From NCBI GenBank assembly GCA_947630975.1, contig CANRJP010000018.1, forward strand, positions 1 through 36,485: 36,485 nucleotides of DNA, in the 5' to 3' direction. The notes under the pieces were generated by a model. That model was not told where the DNA came from. It searched no databases and was given only the letters and a program-made list of their open reading frames with translations. The DNA comes from an uncultured Clostridia bacterium (GTDB lineage Bacteria; Bacillota; Clostridia; UMGS1883). The position numbers and the translations under genes were made by a program. Below, in pieces: positions 1 through 9,200 of the stretch; position 1 is the first letter of the stretch; every line of letters starts with the position of its first letter.

Positions 1-543
1 CTGGCGGAAAACCGGGTGCAGGAGATGAACGCCAAGTTTGACCTGCTGCCCGGCGCCCGCTGGCACATAATCGGCCATCTCCAGACCAACAAGGTCAAGT
101 ACGCCGTGGGACGGGCCGAGCTGATACACTCGGTGGACAGCCTGAGGCTGCTGGAGGAAATAGACCGTCAGGCGAAAAAACTGAATATTGTTCAGGAAAT
201 TTTGCTCGAACTGAACATTTCCGGCGAGGAAAGCAAATTTGGTTTGACAAATGATGAATTTAGTTATATAATAAATAAGTTGGGGGATTATCCGTCGGTT
301 CGTCTGCGCGGCCTGATGGCGATGGCCCCGAATTATGAGGACAAGGAGCTCTGCCGGCCCATATTCCGACGGGCGAGGGAGCTTTTCGATGGCATACCCG
401 GCGCGGACATTCTGTCCATGGGCATGAGCGGCGATTTTGAGATCGCCGTGGCCGAGGGCGCCACTCACGTGAGGATAGGAAGCGCCATTTTCAAAGAAAA
501 CAATAAAGAAAACGATAAAGAAAACAATAAAGAAAACAATTAA
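1..543 (+). CDS. YggS/YlmE-family PLP-binding protein, 5' truncated by the window edge
   Basis: Frame is open from base 1. Motifs WHIIGHLQTNKVKY, IHSVDSLRLLEEI, RLRGLMAMAP and LSMGMSGDFEIAVAEGATHVRIGSAIF are typical of the YggS/PLPBP family. It lies directly upstream of sepF. Confidence 0.93.
   Translation: MAENRVQEMNAKFDLLPGARWHIIGHLQTNKVKYAVGRAELIHSVDSLRLLEEIDRQAKKLNIVQEILLELNISGEESKFGLTNDEFSYIINKLGDYPSVRLRGLMAMAPNYEDKELCRPIFRRARELFDGIPGADILSMGMSGDFEIAVAEGATHVRIGSAIFKENNKENDKENNKENN
493..540 (+). repeat. Four tandem copies of a 12-bp repeat at the yggS 3' end
   Basis: AAAGAAAACAAT / AAAGAAAACGAT / AAAGAAAACAAT / AAAGAAAACAAT, encoding KENN-KEND-KENN-KENN. Confidence 0.95.
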
Positions 544-577
544 ATTCACATATAAACGAAAGGAAGGGCTTAAAGAG

Positions 578-1051
578 ATGAAAAAGAATTTCTTTAACCG
601 CATGGCCGACATGGTTTTCGGCGACGCATCTGATGAGGACGATTTTGAGGAAGTGAACTTTTCCGAGGAGGAGCCCGCTCCCGTGAGAAAGGCCCAGCCC
701 GCTCCCGCAAGCCGCAGAAGCGGCGGGGCGGTCAGTCAGCCGAAGGTTGTCAATTTTGCCGCCACCACACAGCTTAAGGTCGTGGTGCTGAAGCTTAACG
801 CCTTTGACGACACCTGCCGTCAGGTGGTGGACAACTTTAACAACAACAAGCCCGTAATTATCAACATTGAAGATATGGAGAGGGATCAGGCCCGCCGCAC
901 CATCGACTTCTTCAGCGGAGCAGCCTACGCCCGCCGGGGCAACCTTCAAAAGGTCAGCGCCGGAATTCTCCTGCTCACTCCCTCCAACGTGGACGTGACT
1001 CCCGCCGTCAAGAGTGAGCTTGAAAGCGGAAGGCTGTTCCCGTGGGATTAA
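578..1051 (+). CDS. sepF: Cell division protein SepF
   Basis: Short protein with acidic/proline linker and C-terminal DUF552-like core (VVVLKLNAFDDTCRQVVDNFNNNKPVIINIEDMERDQARRTIDFFSGAAYA). RBS aaaggaaggg upstream; follows yggS. Confidence 0.93.
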   Translation: MKKNFFNRMADMVFGDASDEDDFEEVNFSEEEPAPVRKAQPAPASRRSGGAVSQPKVVNFAATTQLKVVVLKLNAFDDTCRQVVDNFNNNKPVIINIEDMERDQARRTIDFFSGAAYARRGNLQKVSAGILLLTPSNVDVTPAVKSELESGRLFPWD

Positions 1052-1812
1052 GTGACAAGAGCCGGTTCCTCGGCGGTCTTGAGGAGCCCGAAAAGACCCT
1101 CTTTGCCAAGCTTTACGACCGGGCGGCGAAGGCCGCGAAATTTGGCGGAGCCGCCTTCGGCGATTTTTTGTCCATGGACGGGCTGACCCTTTTCCGTGAA
1201 CGGAGCCGTTATCTGCCGGACTGCGAAATTGCGGAATTCGGCGGTTATCCCGACGCCGAGCGTAAAATGCCCGGCTTTAACGCCGAGGGGGAGGACTTTC
1301 CCATAACTCCGCTGAAGATCGGCGGAAAACGGCTGGACGCCCTGACCCATAGGGACTATCTGGGTGCTCTCATGGCCCTCGGCCTTGACCGCCACAAGAT
1401 AGGCGACATCGTTGTTTCTCCCGAGGGAGCGGTGGTGTTCGCCGCTTCCGACATCGCGGACTATATAGTGAACACCCTCGGCGAGGTGGGCCGGAGCGTA
1501 GTTCAAATCGAGGCCGCCGACCCCGCGTCCCTTGACCTTGGCCCTCGGGAATTTAAGGAAATACGGGGCACCGTGGCAACTCCCCGGCTGGACAGCGTTA
1601 CCGCCCTCATGACCGGCAAGGGCCGATCCGCCGCCTGCGACCTGATAAAGGCCGGACGCGTCTATGTCAACGGCTCCCCCGTACAGCAGACCGACCGTAA
1701 GGTGTCCGACGGCGATGTTATAACCGTCCGGGGCTTCGGCAAGGCCGCCGTGGAAATGGGCGGTCTCAGCAAAAAAGACAGAATATTTGTTACGCTGAAA
1801 AAGTATGCGTAA
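1042..1812 (+). CDS. YlmH-like RNA-binding protein with C-terminal S4 domain
   Basis: GTG start overlapping the sepF stop. C-terminal S4-like segment RLDSVTALMTGKGRSAACDLIKAGRVYVNGSPVQQTDRKVSDGDVITVRGFG. Syntenic with the ylm cluster. Confidence 0.88.
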   Translation: MGLSDKSRFLGGLEEPEKTLFAKLYDRAAKAAKFGGAAFGDFLSMDGLTLFRERSRYLPDCEIAEFGGYPDAERKMPGFNAEGEDFPITPLKIGGKRLDALTHRDYLGALMALGLDRHKIGDIVVSPEGAVVFAASDIADYIVNTLGEVGRSVVQIEAADPASLDLGPREFKEIRGTVATPRLDSVTALMTGKGRSAACDLIKAGRVYVNGSPVQQTDRKVSDGDVITVRGFGKAAVEMGGLSKKDRIFVTLKKYA

Positions 1813-1830
1813 GTGAAAGGAAGATATAAA

Positions 1831-4611
1831 ATGGATTACTCTGGAACTCTCAATCTGCCCGTGACCGAATTCCCCATGCGGGCCGGTCTGCCCAAGCGGG
1901 AGCCCGAGACTCTCAAAAAGTGGCTGGACGAGGATCTCTACGGCAAGCTGATGGAGGCCAACGAGGGCAAGCCCCTCTTTATACTCCACGACGGCCCGCC
2001 CTACGCCAACGGCGATATGCACATGGGTCACACCCTCAACAAGACCCTGAAGGATATAATCACCCGCTTTAAGAATATGGACGGCTTCAAGGCCCCCTAC
2101 ATTCACGGCTGGGACACTCACGGCCTGCCCATCGAGCGTCAGGCCATAAAGAAGCTGGGCATCGACCGCCACAAGACCAATGTCACGGAGTTCCGCAACG
2201 TGTGCAAGGACTTCGCCCTGAGCTATGTGGAAAATCAGAAGAAGCAGATACAGCGTCTGGGCGTGCTGGGCGACTGGGACGACATATACGTTACCCTCGA
2301 CCCCGAGTTCGAGGCCAAGCAGATCGAGATCTTCGGCGAGATGGCGAAAAAGGGCTACATCTATAAGGGTCTCAAGCCCATTTACTGGTGCCCCGACTGC
2401 GAGACCGCCCTTGCCGAGGCGGAGATAGAGTATCAGGAGGACAAGACCGACTCCATCTACGTAAAGTTCAGAGTTAAGGACGACAAAGGTCTGTTCGCCA
2501 ACGTGGGCGAGCCTCTGGAAAACATCTATTTCGTTATCTGGACAACCACCACATGGACTCTGCCCGGCAACGTGGCGATTTCGCTGAACCCCGACTTCGA
2601 GTACAGTCTGGTAAAGGCCAACGGCGAGGTTTACGTCGTAGCCACGGAGCTGGTGGACTCCGCCATGGCCGCCGGTAAAATAACCGAGTATGAAACAATC
2701 GCCAAATTCAAGGGCGGCGAAATGGAGTATATGACCGTTCAGCACCCCTTCATCGACCGTGAAAGCCTCGTCATCGTGGGCGACCATGTGACGCTGGACG
2801 CCGGTACCGGCTGCGTACACACCGCTCCCGGCCACGGCGTGGAGGACTATGTGGTCTGCCAAAAGTACAAGGACATCCCCATCATCGTCCCCGTGGACGA
2901 TAAGGGCTATCTCAACGAGCTGGCCGGGGAGTTCGCCGGACTTTACTACGAAAAATCCAACGCAAAAATACTCGAAAAGCTTAAGGAGCTTAACGCTCTC
3001 TTTGCCGTCGAGCCTATCATTCACCAGTACCCCCACTGCTGGCGCTGCCACGAGCCCATCGTTTTCCGTGCCACCGAGCAGTGGTTCGCCTCCGTAGACG
3101 CCATCAAGGACAAGGCCGTGGAGGCCATCAAGGGCGTACAGTGGCTGCCCAAGTGGGGCGAGGACCGCATCACCGGCATGGTAATGGATCGCAGCGACTG
3201 GTGCATTTCTCGCCAGAGGACATGGGGCGTACCCCTGCCCATCTTCTACTGCAAGGACTGCGGCAAGGAGCTGCTCAACGAGGACACCATCGCCGCCACC
3301 GCAAAGCTTTTCCGTGAGCACGGCGGCAGCAACGCCTGGTACGAGACCGATGCCAAGGACATTCTTCCCGCAGGTACCAAGTGCGAGTGCGGCTGCACCG
3401 AGTTCACCAAGGAGAAGGACATCATGGACGTGTGGTTCGACAGCGGCAGCTCCCACAGCGGCGTGCTGGAGGTCAAAAAGAGCCTCCGTTTCCCCGCCGA
3501 CCTGTATCTCGAGGGCAACGACCAGTACCGCGGCTGGTTCCAGTCGTCGCTGCTGACCTCCATCGCCGCCAAGGGCGTGGCCCCCTATAAGATGGTAATC
3601 ACCCACGGCATGATAGTCGACCAGAACGGCGACAAATTCAGCAAGAGCAAGGGCAACGGCACCAGTCCCGAGGTGATAATCAACCAGTACGGCGCCGACG
3701 TGCTCCGTCTGTGGGTGGTAAGCGCCGATTACAAGACCGATATGCGCATCTCCGAGGAGATACTCAAGCAGCTCAGCGAGGCCTACCGCAAGATACGCAA
3801 CACCGCCCGCTACATCATGGGCAATATCCACGACTTCAACCCCGACACCGACTGCGTTCCCTTTGAGGAAATGTGCGAGATGGATCGCTGGAGCCTGACC
3901 CGCCTTAACGACATTGTGGGACGGGTGCTGGAGGCCTACCGAAGCTACGAGTTCCACATGATATACCACACTATCCACAACTTCTGCGTTGTGGACATGA
4001 GCAACTTCTATCTTGACGTTATAAAAGACAGGCTCTACACCTCAAAGAAGGACAGCAGGGAGCGCCGGGCCGCCCAGACCTGTATGTTCACCATTCTGGA
4101 CGCCATCGTGCGGCTCATCGCCCCCATACTCTGCTTCACCGCCGACGAGATATGGAGCTATATGCCCCACCGTTCTACCGACCGTCCCGAGGGCGCCATC
4201 TTCAATTCCATGCCCAAGGTTGAGGCCGCGTGGGAGGACAAAGAGCTTGAGGACAAGTGGGAGCGCGTCCTCGCCGTAAAGAGCGACGTCAGCAAGGCTC
4301 TTGAGCTGGCCCGTCAGGAAAAGGTGATAGGCAAATCCCTTGACGCGAAGGTGGAGATATTCGCCTCCGGCGAGCCCTATAAATTCCTTAACGAGATACC
4401 CGACCTTGCCACGGTGCTCATCGTTTCCGAGGCGGTTGTCACCGAGGGCGAGGGTGAGGGCGTCAAGGGCGAGAACGAGCCCGGCATCACCGTGAAGGTA
4501 AGTCCCGCCCGGGGCGAGAAGTGCGAGCGCTGCTGGATGATAACTCCCGACGTGGGCTGCGACCACGACCACCCCACTCTGTGCAAACGCTGCGCCGAGG
4601 TAATACAGTAA
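1831..4611 (+). CDS. ileS: Isoleucyl-tRNA synthetase
   Basis: PPYANGDMHMGHTLNKTLKD (HIGH region), GWDTHGLPIE, SDWCISRQRTWGVPLP, KFSKSKGN (KMSKS-like), C-terminal Zn motif CERCW...CKRC. ATG at 1831 is preceded by gaaagga; the ORF track starts at the 1813 GTG. Confidence 0.96.
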   Translation: MDYSGTLNLPVTEFPMRAGLPKREPETLKKWLDEDLYGKLMEANEGKPLFILHDGPPYANGDMHMGHTLNKTLKDIITRFKNMDGFKAPYIHGWDTHGLPIERQAIKKLGIDRHKTNVTEFRNVCKDFALSYVENQKKQIQRLGVLGDWDDIYVTLDPEFEAKQIEIFGEMAKKGYIYKGLKPIYWCPDCETALAEAEIEYQEDKTDSIYVKFRVKDDKGLFANVGEPLENIYFVIWTTTTWTLPGNVAISLNPDFEYSLVKANGEVYVVATELVDSAMAAGKITEYETIAKFKGGEMEYMTVQHPFIDRESLVIVGDHVTLDAGTGCVHTAPGHGVEDYVVCQKYKDIPIIVPVDDKGYLNELAGEFAGLYYEKSNAKILEKLKELNALFAVEPIIHQYPHCWRCHEPIVFRATEQWFASVDAIKDKAVEAIKGVQWLPKWGEDRITGMVMDRSDWCISRQRTWGVPLPIFYCKDCGKELLNEDTIAATAKLFREHGGSNAWYETDAKDILPAGTKCECGCTEFTKEKDIMDVWFDSGSSHSGVLEVKKSLRFPADLYLEGNDQYRGWFQSSLLTSIAAKGVAPYKMVITHGMIVDQNGDKFSKSKGNGTSPEVIINQYGADVLRLWVVSADYKTDMRISEEILKQLSEAYRKIRNTARYIMGNIHDFNPDTDCVPFEEMCEMDRWSLTRLNDIVGRVLEAYRSYEFHMIYHTIHNFCVVDMSNFYLDVIKDRLYTSKKDSRERRAAQTCMFTILDAIVRLIAPILCFTADEIWSYMPHRSTDRPEGAIFNSMPKVEAAWEDKELEDKWERVLAVKSDVSKALELARQEKVIGKSLDAKVEIFASGEPYKFLNEIPDLATVLIVSEAVVTEGEGEGVKGENEPGITVKVSPARGEKCERCWMITPDVGCDHDHPTLCKRCAEVIQ

Positions 4612-4623
4612 TGATAATTAAAA

Positions 4624-4654
4624 GTGAGGAGTTAGGAGCTTCCTAACTCCTCAC
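4624..4654. repeat. Perfect 14-bp inverted repeat between ileS and lspA
   Basis: GTGAGGAGTTAGGA GCT TCCTAACTCCTCAC, no downstream T-run. Confidence 0.85.
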
Positions 4655-4686
4655 GGAATATATGTACAAAAAAGGGAGGGCTCGTT

Positions 4687-5178
4687 ATGTTCCTATATCT
4701 TATCCCCTTAATACTCATAATCGCCGCCGACCAGATAACAAAAGTTTTGACGGTGAAGAGCTTCGCCGTGGGCGAGGGCTTCACCCTTATACCCAATTTC
4801 GTCGACATAACCTTCGTGCGGAACGAGGGGGCGGCCTTCGGCATCTTTCAGGGGCGCAAGTGGCTGCTCATAGCCGTGTCGGTGCTGGTGTTCGCGGCCA
4901 TAGTTTTCTATGTAGTACGTTACAAGCCCCGCAGCAAGTGGCTCCTTTGGTCACTTACCCTCATAGTGGCCGGCGGACTGGGCAACCTCATCGACAGGGC
5001 GGCTCTGGGCTACGTTCGGGATATGATCGAGCTGACCTTCATGCGCTTTCCGGTGTTCAACATCGCCGACAGCGCCATAACCGTCGGGGCAATAATGCTG
5101 GCTCTTCGGGTGCTGATAAGGGGGGTTAAGGATGAGGCGGACTTTGACTTTGACGGCGACACGGGCTGCCCGCAGTGA
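4687..5178 (+). CDS. lspA: Lipoprotein signal peptidase (signal peptidase II)
   Basis: Four hydrophobic segments, AADQITK, FVRNEGAAFGIFQ, GGLGNLIDR and FPVFNIADSAI (catalytic Asp motifs). RBS ggaggg region upstream. Confidence 0.95.
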   Translation: MFLYLIPLILIIAADQITKVLTVKSFAVGEGFTLIPNFVDITFVRNEGAAFGIFQGRKWLLIAVSVLVFAAIVFYVVRYKPRSKWLLWSLTLIVAGGLGNLIDRAALGYVRDMIELTFMRFPVFNIADSAITVGAIMLALRVLIRGVKDEADFDFDGDTGCPQ

Positions 5179-6046
5179 CGTGTTTGTCAGCGAGGACGCC
5201 GATCTGACGCGCAGCTACGCGAAAAAGCTCTTTGACGGCGGACTTGTGAGGATTAACGGCTCCCCGGCCAAGGCCTCGGCAAAGCTGAAGCTCGGCGACG
5301 TTATTGAAATCGAGCTTCCCGAGGTGAGGGAGGCCGAGGCCGTCCCCCAGGACATACCCCTCGACGTGGTCTACGAGGACGGCGACGTCCTCATCGTCAA
5401 CAAGCCCCGGGGCATGGTGGTCCACCCCGCCGCCGGCAACGAGGACGGCACTCTTGTGAACGCCGTCATGTACCGCTGCGGCGGCAGCCTTTCCGCCATA
5501 GGCGGGGTGCTGCGGCCCGGCATAGTCCACCGGATAGACAAGGACACTACCGGCCTTTTGGCCGTGGCAAAAAACAACGCCGCCCACCTTTCACTGTCGG
5601 AGCAGCTCAAGGACCGCAGCCTGAGTCGAACCTATTACGCCCTTGTCCACGGCAATATAAAGGAGGAAGCCGGCACGGTGGACGCCCCCATCGGCCGAAG
5701 CTCCGCCGACCGTAAAAAAATGGCCGTGACGGCGGACGGCAGGGACGCGGTGACGGATTTTGAGGTGGTTGAGCGCTTCGGCAGATACACCCTTGTGCGC
5801 TGCAAGCTCCGCACCGGCCGCACCCATCAGATAAGAGTCCATATGCGCCACATCGGCCACCCCATAGTTGGGGACAAAACCTACGGGGTCAAAAACGAGG
5901 AGTTCAATCTGGAAGGCCAGCTTCTCCACGCCGGAGAAATAGGCTTTATCCACCCCTCCACCGGTGAACGGATGAGCTTTTCCGCCCCGCTGCCCCGTGA
6001 CTTCGCGCGGGTGCTCGAGCGGCTGCGGACGATGAACCGTGAATAG
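5132..6046 (+). CDS. RluA/RluD-family 23S rRNA pseudouridine synthase with N-terminal S4 domain
   Basis: HRIDKDTTGLLAVAK catalytic motif, GRTHQIRVHMRHIGHPIVGDKTYG, N-terminal S4. Overlaps the lspA 3' end. Confidence 0.94.
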   Translation: MRRTLTLTATRAARSDVFVSEDADLTRSYAKKLFDGGLVRINGSPAKASAKLKLGDVIEIELPEVREAEAVPQDIPLDVVYEDGDVLIVNKPRGMVVHPAAGNEDGTLVNAVMYRCGGSLSAIGGVLRPGIVHRIDKDTTGLLAVAKNNAAHLSLSEQLKDRSLSRTYYALVHGNIKEEAGTVDAPIGRSSADRKKMAVTADGRDAVTDFEVVERFGRYTLVRCKLRTGRTHQIRVHMRHIGHPIVGDKTYGVKNEEFNLEGQLLHAGEIGFIHPSTGERMSFSAPLPRDFARVLERLRTMNRE

Positions 6047-6057
6047 AATATTTTGTT

Positions 6058-6093
6058 GAAAAACGACGGCGATACCTCGCGCCGTCGTTTTTC
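6058..6093 (+). terminator. Rho-independent terminator of the yggS-rluA cluster
   Basis: Perfect 14-bp stem GAAAAACGACGGCG / CGCCGTCGTTTTTC with 8-nt loop, T-run inside the 3' arm, 12 bp after the rluA-like stop. Confidence 0.9.
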
Positions 6094-6126
6094 GTGAAAA
6101 AATTTTCATAAATTTCGATTTATGGC

Positions 6127-6155
6127 TTGCATATTTGCCGACTTTATGATATACT
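6127..6155 (+). promoter_or_regulatory. Putative sigma-A promoter for the large repeat protein
   Basis: TTGCAT - 17 bp - TATACT, about 70 bp upstream of a start codon that has RBS aaggaga. Confidence 0.6.
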
Positions 6156-6227
6156 TGTGTCGGCATAAACCGAAATTCATGTTGCGCCGGCCCGTGGCCG
6201 AAAAATAACACAATAAGGAGAATTGAC

Positions 6228-9200
6228 ATGAAAAAGAGAATTTTAGCGGCACTTGTGGCGCTGACCATGATCTGCGCCGTATTCCCGGCGACGGTTATGG
6301 CCGAGGACGCCGAGCTTATGGCGTCGGCCGTGACTGTCACGTCGCTGAACTACAAGGCCAATGGCTCTGTAAGTTCGTCGGGCTGCCCCGTAAAGCGGAA
6401 CAATGTTATGTGGGTCAGCTTTTGGAACGTCGGAACCTGGGGCAGGCTTCCCTATGACTCCGACGGAGTTATCGAGGTGATCGCCCCGAATGGCGAAAGA
6501 TCCTACCCGTCAAGAATAAAAGACGGCGGAGACAACTATTTCTGCTGGGAAATGTCTTCGGTCGAGACCGGCAGCTATAAAGTAAACTGGTACGCCAATC
6601 CCCAAAGGGATGAGGACGGCGGCCTCGCCGCAGATCAGGAACCCACCAATTCCCTGGAAAAGAAGATGTCCGCCGTTGAGCTGACCGTTGATCCAAAGGA
6701 CGGCAAGTTCGAGACCGAGGTCGCCAACCCCATCTATGCCTTCGAGAACGACTCCCTTGATATGCTGGGCCTCCCCAAGATTGTCTCTAACGATCCCAAT
6801 AATGGCATCAGAGGCTGGAAGGACGCGGAGGGTAAAACCGTCACCAGAGTCCCCGCCCTCGGCGCGGACGGCAGCATACCGAAGCTGACAGCCGTTGTCA
6901 GCGAGCTCCCCAGATATGACTACGATATAGTCTACGCCGACGGCGAACACAAAGGTGAGAGCATCTTTGTCAGCGACGCCGACGGAAGCCTTTCCGCCAG
7001 CATCGATCTGGGCGACGCCGTTATGGGCTATACGGCGGAGGATGTCAAGCCCGTCAATATTGAGTTTAAGAACACCGGCAATCAGAAGCTGACCATGTAC
7101 GGCAGTTTCAACTGTGCCGTCGGCAGCCTTAAGCTGGATAAGAACCCCATCGAGCCCGGCGAGACCGTAAATGGCCAAATCGCGGCAAAAACCGGTCTTA
7201 CCGCGGGTGTGCATACCGGTGTAATGCAGTTTTACTATAACTCATTCCGCATTATACGCAAAATTAACTTAAAGCTCACCGTAAATTCCAAGGGCATAAC
7301 CGTGAAGCCGGAGAGCCTTACCAAGGAATACGGCGAGACCCGTACCTCCACGGACGTAAAGTACGAGATACTTGCCGAAGATGTTGACGATTCATTCATC
7401 CGCAACGGCCTGACCTTCACCAGCGCCGGCTTCGAGGCCGCCGCCAAGGTCGGCAGCTACCCCTATACCGTCAGCGGTCAGGTGACGGGCTACAGCGTGA
7501 CGATCGACGAAAGCGACAAGCCAGTCGTCACCGTCACCCAGTCCGAACCAATGGTTGCGTCGGAGAGCACCTCCGGCATAGCCGTGGGTCAGAAGCTCTC
7601 CGAGTCCGTCATTACGGCGAAATTTGTCAACAAATATACGAACGAGCCCGTTCACGGAACCTTCAAGTGGAAGGACGGGGACAAAAAAATGAGCTCGGAG
7701 GGCACCTTTGTCGAGCCCTACATATTTACCCCCACGGACACACAAAACTACAAGACCGTTGAGGATGAGGTGACGGTGACAGTTTCCGGCGGCACCCCTA
7801 CTCTTGTCACGGTTGTTTCCGGACAAAAGCTGGATCCCATGTATGACGCAAAGCCCCACGGCGTGCGCTTCCAGGCCGATCGTGAGGGTGAGATCACCGT
7901 GCGCTACAGGCTCCACAGCTCCACGGAAGATTGGAGCACGGAGGAACCCATCGACGCCGGCAGCTATGACGTCATAGCGTATATCGAGAGCGAAGGGGGC
8001 TATGCCGAGGGTACAGGCGTGGCCAATCTGACCATCCGTCAGAGGGAGCTGACCCAGTTCCTGTGGAATCCCACCCCCGTTTCGCAGAAGGCATACAACG
8101 GCAGAACCAACGCCAACATCGCCGGTGTGCCCGTCGAGGTATATTACAGTTATTACAGGACGGTGGACGGCAAGAGCGTCGCGGACGACGTCAGGATAAA
8201 GCGGGCCAATGTGACCGCCGAATTCCTGCACCCCAACGTCGGCAAGCAGACCATCGAATTGACGCTCCACGCGGAGAACGCCCTCGAGGGCGCTCAGGCG
8301 GCAAACTATGTCATTCCTCACGACATGGTTCACCACGCCGAGGCGACCATCGTTCCTCTGCCCCTGACCTTTACCGTTCCGGACAAGGAAAAATTCTATG
8401 GCGAATACATAATTTTTGACCATGAGGACTTTGATATATCCGTGGGCCACCTTGTCGAAGGCGAAACCAAGGAGGACGTAAAGATGGTGCTCACCAGCGC
8501 CGGCGCCGCCGTTGACGCCGAGGTGGGCGAGTACGAAATAAAGGGCGACACCGCCCCCACCAGCAACTATGTGAGAAATGGCTTCCAGGGCGGGGCCGGC
8601 AAGGTCATCGTAAAACAGACCACTCCCGGACTGGTGAGGGATAACGTGGCCGTCACCGACGGCAAGGAGGGCAAGCCCCTTTCCACCGTTACGCTGAGCG
8701 CCACCTTTGAGAACCCCTACACCAAGAACGAGGTCAAGGGCGACCTCCACTGGAAGCAGCCCGAAACCGAAATAAAGCAGGGCGCCAATGTATACGAGTG
8801 GGAGTTCATTCCCGAAGACCGGCACAACTACACCGCCCGTGAGGGCAGCGTGACGGTTACCGGCGTGGCCAAGGAGCCCGCGTCGATCACCGTACAGCTC
8901 CCCGAAAATCGGGTATACGACGGCAAGCAAAAGGTCGTTACCGCAACGACGAACTCCGGCGGCGCCGTTACCGTACAGTACCAGAAGACCGACGCCGCGC
9001 CTCACGACGGGGGACAGGAGCAGCCTTCCTTCGAGGGCGGAGCCTCCGCTCCGGCAAGTGCGGACGGATGGACAGCCGACGCTCCCGTGGATGCGGGCAA
9101 CTACCTCGTTAAGATAGACGTTGCCGCGGATGGCGATTATGCCGCAAACTCCACCACCGCCGTGCTTAACATTTCCCCCGCCGAGCCAAAGGCCGCCGCA

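Noticed and set aside
493-540. Possible CRISPR-like short tandem array
   Set aside because: Units are contiguous 12-mers in a coding frame with no spacers; no CRISPR array was seen anywhere in the window.
1048-3978. 976-aa minus-strand ORF antisense to ylmH/ileS
   Set aside because: Shadow ORF of GC-biased coding DNA; composition (Val/Leu/His/Gly-rich) is not protein-like, and the sense strand encodes clear ylmH-like and ileS genes.
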